A stretch of DNA of 14,011 nt from Bacteroidota bacterium (GTDB lineage Bacteria; Bacteroidota; Bacteroidia; B-17B0; Aurantibacillaceae), in assembly GCA_023433205.1 (NCBI GenBank), contig JAEZDS010000158.1, positions 1 through 14,011 on the forward strand, in the 5' to 3' direction. A program made the translations under genes and the position numbers. The notes beneath the pieces were generated by a model that saw only the letters and a list, made by a program, of their open reading frames with translations, was not told the DNA's origin and made no database searches. Shown here piece after piece: positions 1 through 6,426 of the stretch. The stretch's first letter is position 1. Each line of letters opens with the position of its first letter.

Positions 1-477
1 GTTGTACTGGCACCCATCGGCAGCGTTTACTTTGTATAAACCATAGCCGAATTCCATCATGGCATTTCCGCCGGCGTTTGAATCAAGAAGGTCAATGCCG
101 TCTATTGTCACAAAATCGGTTCCTGCCAGCATCCATATGCCATCCTGTACGCTGGAGGTGGGGGTGGCAGTGCCGGTATGTGCTATTACCAGCGGGTTTG
201 CGCCGCTGCCATTTTTCCTGAATACGATCTGGCTGGTAAATGAGGTGCCGGCCACATTCAATAATCGCAGTCCGCCGGCTGTGGCGGTTTCGGTGTGACC
301 GGCGGAGATATTGATGGTTACATGGCCTGCAACGCCCATGGCATTAAGGGTGTTGATTGCAGCGGCAATGGTTGGAAAATCGTTGGGGATGGCAAAAACA
401 CCGGCCACCTGGGCATGGAAACGAAAAAGGAGGAGGAATAACCCTATCGTCAGCGCTTTTTTTCGGGCAAGCTTCAT
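1..477 (-). CDS. Secreted beta-helix surface protein, N-terminal part (truncated by window edge)
   Basis: The minus strand is open from an ATG at 477 to the left edge (159 codons, no stop), so only the N-terminus is present. Residues 1-24 form a signal peptide: a KLARKK start, a hydrophobic GLFLLLF core and a probable cut after HAQ. The mature part reads like the first coils of Bacteroidota right-handed beta-helix proteins: a DFPTIAAAINTLNAMGV segment, then 'VTINISAG', then a 'GIWMLAGTDFVTIDGIDL' turn near residues 134-151. Known members of this group are long secreted or surface proteins, often with a C-terminal type IX secretion sorting domain, but that end lies outside the window, so the secretion route is inference. 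The upstream leader carries a TAAATTTG element. I cannot assign a substrate or specific function. The reading frame itself is secure; the family call is good but not certain. Confidence 0.75.
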   Translation of the reverse strand, partial: MKLARKKALTIGLFLLLFRFHAQVAGVFAIPNDFPTIAAAINTLNAMGVAGHVTINISAGHTETATAGGLRLLNVAGTSFTSQIVFRKNGSGANPLVIAHTGTATPTSSVQDGIWMLAGTDFVTIDGIDLLDSNAGGNAMMEFGYGLYKVNAADGCQYN

Positions 478-499
478 GGTAAAAAAAATTAGGCGAAAC

Positions 500-507
500 C
501 AAATTTA
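500..507 (-). promoter_or_regulatory. Candidate -7 promoter element (TAAATTTG) of the beta-helix gene
   Basis: On the minus strand 507-500 reads TAAATTTG, a perfect match to the Bacteroidota TAnnTTTG -7 consensus. It would place the transcript start near 493, giving a leader of about 16 nt before the ATG at 477. No TTTG -33 element is visible 19-21 bp upstream, so the call rests on one element. Confidence 0.45.
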
Positions 508-640
508 CCACAAAAAACCTTCCCCTGGCGCTGAATTAACAAGCGCCCTGTTCTTTCAGCCTCATAACAAGAGTGCTGCCTGATACTTAAGCAAAGTTAG
601 AATCGGTTCAAATAAGCGCCTCTGTTACGATACTTGTTTT

Positions 641-736
641 CGGTTTCTGTCATCTGGTTCTTTTACAAATTACAGTTTTTCCGCCACTGGCCTGGTCGGC
701 ATTACTCTGAGCAGATCTGTGAATAAACAGAAACCG
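641..736. repeat. Separated 10-bp perfect inverted repeat
   Basis: CGGTTTCTGT at 641-650 is the exact reverse complement of ACAGAAACCG at 727-736, with 76 bp between the arms. Pairing does not extend beyond 10 bp on either side. It lies in otherwise unexplained intergenic DNA. It could be a small RNA stem, a protein site or chance. Confidence 0.4.
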
Positions 737-1143
737 TGCCGCACAGACAACGTGATACGCTGATAAGATTTCTGTTCACAAAAAAATACACGCGCTACAA
801 AAACAAAGGCGATTTCCACTACCTCGCCATGTATAAAAGGACTGTATCCTGCGGCCATTTGTTTGTTTTGATCGTAAAAGCTGATCGCAACTACCATCAC
901 ACCCCGCTTTTCTCCGACCCTTGATTATTTACTCAAAAACGCCTATAAACAGGGCCATGCAGCCCCTTTATTATCCGACAACAAACGTTTACAATGGCTT
1001 TGATCCGGATTTAAACGCGTAAATACCGAATCCAGCTTTTCTGTCACCACACCTTTGTCCTCGTCAATCGAAACCAACGATTTTAAAAACAGGTGAAGGT
1101 CGACAACAAATAATCGAAAAGTAAACAAGTAAAAATCAAAGTC

Positions 1144-1485
1144 ATGATGAACATCAAAAATCACGTACAATTAGTTGGACGTCTGGGAGCAGATCCCGAA
1201 GTAAAAATCCTCGAGAATGGTAACAAACTGGCGCGGTTCAGTATAGCGGTAACCGAAATGTACACCACTAAGAACGGTGAAAAAGTAGCCGACGTGCAAT
1301 GGCACCAGGTTGTAGCCTGGAACAATCTTGCAGGCATAGCTGAAAAACTGTTAAGCAAGGGCACACAGGTTACGGTTGATGGCCGTCTGAGCCAACGCAA
1401 CTACACCAATAAAGAGGGCGAAAAACGCACCTCCACACAGATCATCGCCAACGAACTTTTTGTGAGTACACAGAGGGCGGCTTAA
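1144..1485 (+). CDS. ssb: Single-stranded DNA-binding protein, short form (first of a tandem pair)
   Basis: A 113-residue SSB that is almost entirely one OB-fold. Recognisable family segments are VQLVGRLGADPEV near the N-terminus, KLARFSIAV, the core VQWHQVVAWNNLA (residues 51-63) and the strand VTVDGRL. SSBs bind and protect single-stranded DNA during replication, repair and recombination. Typical bacterial SSBs run to 150-180 residues with a flexible tail and an acidic tip (usually DDDIPF-like) that recruits partners. This protein stops right after the fold with 'STQRAA', so linker and tip are absent. The start is a double ATG (1144 and 1147); homology fits either. There is no clear Shine-Dalgarno site, and the leader is A-rich. 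It lies 64 bp upstream of a second ssb, probably in one transcript. Family is certain; whether it is the main replication SSB or an accessory one is open. Confidence 0.93.
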   Translation: MMNIKNHVQLVGRLGADPEVKILENGNKLARFSIAVTEMYTTKNGEKVADVQWHQVVAWNNLAGIAEKLLSKGTQVTVDGRLSQRNYTNKEGEKRTSTQIIANELFVSTQRAA

Positions 1486-1549
1486 TCAGTCCCAAAAAAC
1501 AAATCAGTTAAATCAAAAAAACAAACAAACAATATAAAAAACACAAATC

Positions 1550-1885
1550 ATGAATACAGTAAATAAAATACAGCTCATCGGAAACCTTGGTAAAGACCCT
1601 GAGATCCGCACCTTCGAAAAAGGAGGTAAACTCGCAAAATTCTCAATGGCCACCCGCGATTATTACAAAAACAGAAAAGGCGAGACCGTGGAAGACACAC
1701 AGTGGCATTTTGTGAGTGCCTGGGATAAACTGGCCGACCGTATAGAAGCGGAGTTTAAAAAAGGCAGTTATGTAAATATTGAAGGCAAGATCGTTACCCG
1801 TAAGTACGAAGACAAGGCCGGAAACATCAAATACATCACTGAAATAGTTGCACAGGAGGCAGCTCTTCAAAATAAAGCTTCCTGA
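1550..1885 (+). CDS. ssb: Single-stranded DNA-binding protein, short form (second of a tandem pair)
   Basis: A 111-residue OB-fold SSB, by eye about 40% identical to its upstream neighbour over the whole length. It keeps the same anchors: IQLIGNLGKDPEI, KLAKFSMAT, TQWHFVSAWDKLA and the YVNIEGK strand. It also ends at the fold ('ALQNKAS'), with no glycine/proline-rich linker and no acidic C-terminal tip, so recruitment of RecQ, PriA or other partners through the usual tail is not expected. The divergence between the copies points to an old duplication or separate acquisition rather than a recent tandem copy. An A-rich 64-bp spacer precedes the ATG, and a strong hairpin terminator follows 20 bp after the stop. 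The pair may form mixed oligomers or have separate roles; the sequence does not decide. Confidence 0.93.
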   Translation: MNTVNKIQLIGNLGKDPEIRTFEKGGKLAKFSMATRDYYKNRKGETVEDTQWHFVSAWDKLADRIEAEFKKGSYVNIEGKIVTRKYEDKAGNIKYITEIVAQEAALQNKAS

Positions 1886-1905
1886 GAAAGGTCGCTCTCC
1901 AATAG

Positions 1906-1939
1906 AAAAAGCTTCCCCACAAGGGAGGCTTTTTTTTTT
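1906..1939 (+). terminator. Rho-independent terminator after ssb2, potentially bidirectional
   Basis: The stem AAAAAGCTTCCC (1906-1917) pairs with GGGAGGCTTTTT (1923-1934) through one G-T wobble, with a 5-nt loop CACAA and a T-run to 1939. Read on the minus strand, the same hairpin is followed by TTTTTC and lies 4 bases past the stop of the glycosyltransferase gene, so it can end both convergent transcripts. Confidence 0.85.
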
Positions 1940-1942
1940 GAC

Positions 1943-3055
1943 TTAGTCCTGCAACTTTCTGTCCGAGAACAAAAGCTCCAGCAACAGATCAGTATTGCTG
2001 TTATTATCAAAGGTTCTGATCATCCGTTTTCTGGATGCAAGCAGGGGCTCATCAAAACTGCGGTGCATAAGTGCCCTTAACGCGTCGCGGTAGCCTTCAG
2101 CGTTTTTTACGATCCGTAAACTCTCGTCAGCGAACAAACCGGTACCAGAAAGCATGTTGTTGTTTGTGATAATAAAACGGCCTCTGAACAATACATTAAG
2201 CAGCTTTAATTTTAAACCTGTTGGCTGCGCGGTGTACAATAAGTGAATATGTGCTCCGCCAATAAGTTCGTTCATACGCTGCTCCGGTGGGCCGGCCTCA
2301 AGACTTATGTGGGCATGTTTTCTGATCTCCCTGCTCAAAAATTCAGGAGGATTAAGGCCGGCAACAATGGTCCTTACTCTTTCCCGCGACAGCACATTTC
2401 TGATCAGCCAGAGCGCCGCTTCGCTGTTCTCAGCCACTGCCAGGTTGCCGTGTATCAAAACATAATCACCTCTGCCCGCCAGGGCGGTTACGCCTTTATT
2501 GGGGTGAAAGCTGGGCAGGAAAACCGTGGGCACATGCCGAAAGTTCTCCTGGAAATAAGCACAGTCCTTCTGATTAACCGCAAGAATAAGGCTGGCGTGT
2601 TTGAGAACTTTTTCAAAACGCCGCAACTTAATTGCCTCCAGCAGGTGAAAGAGCTTTCGGAATGGCTTTCTTTCACTTTTAGCGATCTCTTTATAATATT
2701 CATGTTCAATATTACTGTGCCTGAATATTTTTTTTCTCTGCCTGAAGGCCTTGTCCCCCATAAGGTAGCAGGTGTGCAGCACCTCAAATAAAATAGGATA
2801 ATCATTCAGCAGCAAGTTCTTCCTCAATTCCGGAGAAATACGCGACCGAACCGTGTAAGGTAGTACCGATAAATTTGATAACACACCTGTCTGCCGCCTG
2901 TAATAATAAACCTCTTCGCAAAGGTTTTCCAGTTTTTCGCTGGCTTCGCGGCCAGAGGTAAAACAATGCAGGTGTACCTTTACACCACGGGCGTGCAGAC
3001 AGCTTATTTTATAAAAAACATCTATCACCCCGCCATAGTTTGGCGGATCAGGCAC
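1943..3055 (-). CDS. GT-B glycosyltransferase (family 4-like); true start probably upstream at a non-ATG codon
   Basis: A cytoplasmic sugar transferase of the GT-B type, 370 residues from the GTG at 3055. The N-terminal half has the acceptor-domain pattern (NYGGVIDVFYKI, then VKVHLHCF and FRHSNIEHEYY). The C-terminal half starts with a strand and loop YVLIHGNLAVAENSEAALWL and has a probable nucleotide-sugar site around TGLKLKLLNVLFRGRFIITN. Neither donor nor acceptor can be read from the sequence. The frame stays open upstream to 3133 and encodes HLNIVAFDV directly before the GTG; this looks like the first Rossmann strand, which GT-B enzymes need. No ATG, GTG or TTG exists in that extension, only CTG (3088, 3082) and ATT (3106). 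The gene follows the propeller lipoprotein by about 20-50 bp on the same strand, with no internal terminator, so it is likely the last gene of the cobalamin-riboswitch operon. Confidence 0.85.
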   Translation of the reverse strand: MPDPPNYGGVIDVFYKISCLHARGVKVHLHCFTSGREASEKLENLCEEVYYYRRQTGVLSNLSVLPYTVRSRISPELRKNLLLNDYPILFEVLHTCYLMGDKAFRQRKKIFRHSNIEHEYYKEIAKSERKPFRKLFHLLEAIKLRRFEKVLKHASLILAVNQKDCAYFQENFRHVPTVFLPSFHPNKGVTALAGRGDYVLIHGNLAVAENSEAALWLIRNVLSRERVRTIVAGLNPPEFLSREIRKHAHISLEAGPPEQRMNELIGGAHIHLLYTAQPTGLKLKLLNVLFRGRFIITNNNMLSGTGLFADESLRIVKNAEGYRDALRALMHRSFDEPLLASRKRMIRTFDNNSNTDLLLELLFSDRKLQD

Positions 3056-3107
3056 ATCAAAAGCTACTATGTTTAAATGCAGGCTCAGTGAGCCAAAGAT
3101 GCCAATT

Positions 3108-4169
3108 TTACTCGAAATAAAAATCGGTTGCCATTATACCCGCCTTAAAATCACGGCGCCTGTTACCTTTTGAATCATAAATAATCACCGTAGCGCGCTG
3201 AACGTAATCAATTACATCACTTACATAGATCTCATGCGTGCGCGGATTTATCTTAAGTGCGTTAAAATTCGCGGTCCCGGATGCGATCAACGGAGTGGCC
3301 GGCAGAGCTGAACCGTTAAGTGCCATATAGTTAACACCATCTAAAAGATAAAACAAAGAATCACGCGCCACATTTGCACATAAACGAACAGGATAAGATC
3401 CGGAAGCAAATTCATAAAAGGTCTCAACCTTCATTGAATCAGGATTTACCCGGTTGAGTCGCGGATTCATGCTTCCCTGCCAGTGACTTGATGCAAGCAC
3501 CCAGAGCTTGTTGTTTTTATCGAATACCAGACTTGAAGCCCCTTCTCCAACAAAAATACTGTCGCTCACGGTGTGCGAGGCAGCATCAATTACATAGAGA
3601 TAGGCTTTCGAAGCATTACATACATATACGCGGTTATTGTGCATCTCCATTCTTTCAAGTTCACCTGGCAGTGTTATGGTGCTGATGATACTTCTTGCGC
3701 CAAGATCTACCAGGAAAAGTTTACCGGCAGAATAGTCACTCACATAAGCAAGGTTTCCTCCAATGGGCTGAATATATCTGGGCGAAGTAAAACCTGTGAT
3801 CTCAGCCTTTTTTACCAGATCAAGGCCGCACACCACAATTTTTCCTGAATTATTTACCACAACAAAATATTCGTCTCCAAAACGAACCATACTCTGGGCA
3901 ACATCACCAAGGAGGGCGCCATTGTTCTGTTTTGAGAAATAATCGGGCTCGGCTGTGCCCGACAAAGTATTAAATAGTGATATTGATGCATTTCCAGACA
4001 TAAAATTGCCTTCGTTAACAACAAAAACTTTTGGGCCCTCGTTTGTTCCCACAACGGGTTCGGGTTCTGGTTCTGGCTTGTCTTTTTTACAGGAGATAAA
4101 TCCAAGTGAGATACTAAGCAGCAAAATGGCGCCAATTGTTTTAGCGCGTAAACTATTTTTATTTGTCAT
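3108..4169 (-). CDS. Surface beta-propeller lipoprotein (YncE/DUF5074-like, possible BtuG-type corrinoid binder)
   Basis: A 353-residue lipoprotein. A short basic start and hydrophobic core end in a lipobox FISC with Cys27 as the lipidated residue, followed by KKDK and a Pro-Glu spacer (about residues 32-38). The rest is a run of four-stranded propeller blades: KVFVVNEGNF, YFVVVNNSGKIVV, LAYVSDYSAGKLFLVDL, RVYVCNASKAYLYVID, KLWVLASS, LFYLLDG and EIYVSDV. In Bacteroides, BtuG is a beta-propeller surface lipoprotein that binds B12 very tightly and caps the BtuB transporter; position and fold suggest the same job here, but this is inference. The ATG overlaps the end of the receptor gene by 11 nt, a sign of translational coupling and of a shared cobalamin riboswitch. 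Fold and lipidation are well supported, the ligand less so. Confidence 0.8.
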   Translation of the reverse strand: MTNKNSLRAKTIGAILLLSISLGFISCKKDKPEPEPEPVVGTNEGPKVFVVNEGNFMSGNASISLFNTLSGTAEPDYFSKQNNGALLGDVAQSMVRFGDEYFVVVNNSGKIVVCGLDLVKKAEITGFTSPRYIQPIGGNLAYVSDYSAGKLFLVDLGARSIISTITLPGELERMEMHNNRVYVCNASKAYLYVIDAASHTVSDSIFVGEGASSLVFDKNNKLWVLASSHWQGSMNPRLNRVNPDSMKVETFYEFASGSYPVRLCANVARDSLFYLLDGVNYMALNGSALPATPLIASGTANFNALKINPRTHEIYVSDVIDYVQRATVIIYDSKGNRRRDFKAGIMATDFYFE

Positions 4170-6093
4170 CGTTGATTTGTTTTATGTTTTTAAAATGTAT
4201 CGTTAGTCCAATCTCGAAATTCCTCAGCGGCATGGGTCTTCCGGCCAAGACCATGTAATTGCTGTTGAGCAGGTTGTTGCATGCCGCGAAAAACACCAGG
4301 CTTTGTCCTCTTGTTACAACCGACTGTGTAAAACGAAGAGAGATGGTAGTGTAAGGATCAAGCCATTCTGTATTGTCGCTGGTTGTAAACCGGTATCCGG
4401 CGTACTGGACAAAACAAAATAACTGCGATTGCCGGTATCCGCCGTTTACACTGCCATTAACACTATAGCGGGGCGTGTACATCAGTTGTTTTCCGGTGCT
4501 GGCACTATTCTCTGAACGGCTGTGTTCAACGGTGGAAAGTACATAAGCACTGATCAATTGAAAACCCCCATTAAAATTATCATTCCTGAAATTCGACTTC
4601 CACACCGTTTCAAGCCCCCTGCTCCACACTTCCTGAACATTCATTGGCGTAGGTTGCGCCCCAATACCTGGCACCCACAAGATCCAGTTGTGGATGTTGC
4701 GGCTGAAACCCGCTACCGAAAATTTAAAACCTGTTCGTGCGCGGTTTTTTTCAATCGCAAGTACGGCATCCACTGCTTCACCCTGCTCCGCCTCAAGAGA
4801 AGGATTGCCGCCCGGCATCCAATAAAGTTCATTGAGTGTTGGCTGCCGGTATATTTTTGAAAGATTCAGACCTGCACTCAGGAATTTTTTTGGTCTGTAT
4901 TCAAAAGCCAGGTTTCCGGTTACAGGCAGCGTGCCGGCACTAAAATATTCAGCACGGGTATTTATTGCTGCCGAAAGTTTACCGCTTAAAAAGCTGAATT
5001 TGTTCCCGGCAAGCAGTGATATCCTGCGCAACGATTTTGTGTCTTCATAATTATGAGAGTTCGCCACACTAAGCAGGTGGCTAAAGCCCAGATAAAATTC
5101 GTGGCCCTGACCCCAGCTCCAGAAATTTTCGTTATCGGTGAGACTGGTTTGCACCCGGCTATCGGTAAACTGTGAACGCAAACTGTCAGTGAACCTGATC
5201 CTCTCATTAAAATAGGCGCTGCGGAGCTGGCTGCGAAAATCATTCTTGCTGTGACTCCACGAACCAAGAATTCTTGTGGAATTGTCATCCTGAAACAATT
5301 TTGAGGGCGGTCCGTTGTGATAAGTGGGAACCTGTCTGTTGTTGTCGCCAAGCCAAATATTCAGGGTAAGGATCTGGTGGTTTCCAAGCGCGGCTTTGAA
5401 TTCATTCATTATTCCCCTGCCCCAAAAAGCTGCGTTCGACATGGTTACAACAGCCGCGTCAGATAACCGGTGATACTGAAAATTATTTGATGATCCGGCG
5501 GTGTATAGTCGTGTGGTATTTACCAACCGGTTGTTTCCTGCTCTTATAATTGCCGAACCGTTGAGCTGACCGAAAGAGCCACCCGCAATCCCTGTTGTGA
5601 CTTTCAGTCCTTTTCCAAAAACCGACCTGTTGCCGAGGTGAACAGAACCTGCCATTGCGCCGCTTCCCCACAAAGAAGAAGAACCGCCATATTCAACCGA
5701 AACCTGATCAAATAAAACGGCAGGCAGCAGACTGAGATCAGAAAGACCAAGCATACTGTTCTGAAGATTCATGCCATTCCACAATATGGCAGTTTGTTCA
5801 GCGCTGGCCCCACGCAAAGCGGTAGTAGCTATTGCACCGCTACCGTACGTTTTAATATGAGCTGCCGAATTAAAACCAAGCACTTCTGCCACATTGCCAA
5901 ATCTGAATTGTTCCAGCACGGCAGAATCAACAGGTTCGGTTTTTTTACCAAGCGAGGCGAAACCGCTCTTGCGGGCAACTATGTGAACATCTGCAATCCC
6001 CAGAGTGTCCTGAGCAACCACAAATAAGGGCACATGAACCATCAGGCAAAATGCCAGATACGTAAATTTTCCCCATAGGAACAGACGAGTCAT
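4159..6093 (-). CDS. btuB: TonB-dependent outer-membrane receptor, BtuB-like cobalamin transporter
   Basis: 644 residues from the ATG at 6093; BtuB of E. coli is of similar size. Residues 1-27 form a signal peptide ending VVA, and the mature start DTLGIADVHIVA resembles a TonB box. The plug domain (about residues 35-155) shows the usual pattern: NVAEVLGFNSAAHIKTYG, then TTALRGASAEQTAILWNGMNL, VSVEYGGSSSLWGSGAMAG. A beta-barrel follows, with TonB-dependent-receptor strands such as EYRPKKFLSAGLNLS and IYRQPTLNELYW, and a last strand FEIGLTIHF plus ten extra residues. It should move corrinoids across the outer membrane using TonB energy. No carboxypeptidase-like N-terminal extension is present. 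The frame continues upstream to a TTG at 6159, but that would abut the riboswitch and lengthen the signal peptide oddly, so I prefer 6093 (6102 is also possible). The cobalamin riboswitch directly upstream is the main reason for the substrate call. Confidence 0.88.
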   Translation of the reverse strand: MTRLFLWGKFTYLAFCLMVHVPLFVVAQDTLGIADVHIVARKSGFASLGKKTEPVDSAVLEQFRFGNVAEVLGFNSAAHIKTYGSGAIATTALRGASAEQTAILWNGMNLQNSMLGLSDLSLLPAVLFDQVSVEYGGSSSLWGSGAMAGSVHLGNRSVFGKGLKVTTGIAGGSFGQLNGSAIIRAGNNRLVNTTRLYTAGSSNNFQYHRLSDAAVVTMSNAAFWGRGIMNEFKAALGNHQILTLNIWLGDNNRQVPTYHNGPPSKLFQDDNSTRILGSWSHSKNDFRSQLRSAYFNERIRFTDSLRSQFTDSRVQTSLTDNENFWSWGQGHEFYLGFSHLLSVANSHNYEDTKSLRRISLLAGNKFSFLSGKLSAAINTRAEYFSAGTLPVTGNLAFEYRPKKFLSAGLNLSKIYRQPTLNELYWMPGGNPSLEAEQGEAVDAVLAIEKNRARTGFKFSVAGFSRNIHNWILWVPGIGAQPTPMNVQEVWSRGLETVWKSNFRNDNFNGGFQLISAYVLSTVEHSRSENSASTGKQLMYTPRYSVNGSVNGGYRQSQLFCFVQYAGYRFTTSDNTEWLDPYTTISLRFTQSVVTRGQSLVFFAACNNLLNSNYMVLAGRPMPLRNFEIGLTIHFKNIKQINDDK

Positions 6094-6103
6094 TAAAACC
6101 ATC

Positions 6104-6117
6104 AAAACCGCAGTTTT
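6104..6117 (-). other. Small hairpin just before the receptor start (possible expression platform)
   Basis: AAAAC (6117-6113 on the minus strand) pairs perfectly with GTTTT (6108-6104) around a 4-nt loop, 10 nt before the ATG at 6093. A second weak stem, TGTTGT/ACAACA, lies at 6152-6129. Neither is a GC-rich terminator with a T-tract, so control at the level of translation initiation seems more likely. Functional meaning is not shown. Confidence 0.3.
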
Positions 6118-6163
6118 TATCAGTGGTCTGTTGTGCTCTTCCCGGAACAACAAACTCAATCAT

Positions 6164-6321
6164 ACGGCAGGTCTTCTGACTCGTTCAGTACCTGACGCCT
6201 TCCCGAACCGTGTGGCGGCTCAGTGGCAAAGATTGTCAGGCAACATTAAGAACTTACAGCAGCGGGTACTGTCAGCGAATTTCACGCTGTTCCCTTTTCA
6301 TTTCCGTTTCCGGAAAACCGT
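6164..6321 (-). promoter_or_regulatory. Cobalamin (B12) riboswitch
   Basis: The minus-strand leader carries the conserved cobalamin aptamer core in the right order: AAAAGGGAACAGCG with its partner CGCTGACAGTACCCGC, then CTGCTGTAAG, the GCCACTG kissing-loop segment, GGGAAGGC, and the 3' B12 box CAGAAGACCTGCC (6178-6166). Closing P1 pairs ACGG (6321-6318) with CCGT (6167-6164). An outer arm pairs CCTGAC (6240-6235) with GTCAGG (6196-6191). The RNA senses adenosyl- or methylcobalamin and normally lowers expression of the downstream transporter when the vitamin is abundant. The receptor ATG is 71 nt downstream. The exact aptamer subclass was not determined. Confidence 0.93.
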
Positions 6322-6328
6322 TCTGCGG

Positions 6329-6336
6329 CAAATATA
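6329..6336 (-). promoter_or_regulatory. -7 promoter element (TATATTTG) of the riboswitch operon
   Basis: The minus strand reads TATATTTG at 6336-6329, an exact TAnnTTTG match. Transcription would begin around 6322-6324, right at the 5' strand of riboswitch stem P1. The agreement between the two independent signals supports both. A -33 TTTG is not evident; the upstream 24 bases are AT-rich. Confidence 0.6.
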
Positions 6337-6384
6337 GGTTTTTTTAGTTTTAAATTAATCGGGGAAGTTCATGGCCATAAGAAC

Positions 6385-6417
6385 TTTAATCTGCAGCCAC
6401 GAGGTTTGTTAAATTTG
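6385..6417 (+). promoter_or_regulatory. Candidate promoter of the TrmH-like gene (TTTA-N21-TAAATTTG)
   Basis: TAAATTTG at 6410-6417 matches the Bacteroidota -7 consensus exactly, and TTTA at 6385-6388 matches three of four bases of the -33 TTTG at a spacing of 21. A start site about 7 nt past the -7 box would fall at 6424-6426, immediately before the ATG at 6427, which would make the mRNA leaderless or nearly so. Confidence 0.45.
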
Positions 6418-6426
6418 TCAGCGATA

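Larger units (their letters stand above)
478..1143. other. Gene-poor intergenic region between the beta-helix gene and ssb1
   Basis: This 666-bp stretch separates divergently transcribed genes. The short open frames in it (60-76 codons on either strand, and a 21-codon ATG frame at 957-1022) lack domain signatures and convincing starts, so I call no gene. No tRNA cloverleaf was found; a GGTTCAAAT string at 604-612 lacks a pairing T-stem. It contains a small hairpin (GGCGCT 527-532 with AGCGCC 542-547, no T-tract) and a 10-bp inverted repeat. The last 60 bases before ssb1 are A-rich, like Bacteroidota translation leaders. Confidence 0.6.

Noticed and set aside
527..547. Hairpin GGCGCT/AGCGCC as a terminator
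   Set aside because: Only 6 bp with a 9-nt loop and no T-tract on either strand.
604..612. GGTTCAAAT as a tRNA T-loop
   Set aside because: The flanking bases do not form a T-stem, and no acceptor or anticodon arm is present around it.
670..924. Overlapping short open frames on both strands (76 and 62 codons)
   Set aside because: No start signals, no domain pattern and unusual composition. Such lengths are expected by chance in this gap.
957..1022. 21-codon ATG frame before ssb1
   Set aside because: Too short, no ribosome-binding site, no conserved feature visible. Kept only as a remark.
943..1170. 75-codon minus-strand open frame upstream of ssb1
   Set aside because: It overlaps the start of ssb1 and the A-rich leader, and shows no family pattern.
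2243..2791. 182-codon open frame on the plus strand
   Set aside because: It lies wholly antisense to the glycosyltransferase, whose frame carries clear GT-B motifs. The antisense product has no recognisable domain.
5945..6163. 72-codon minus-strand frame starting right after the riboswitch (ATG at 6163)
   Set aside because: It overlaps the receptor signal peptide and plug region in another frame. The receptor frame is clearly the coding one.
6131..6337. 68-codon plus-strand frame
   Set aside because: It is antisense to the riboswitch, whose conserved RNA core explains the sequence.
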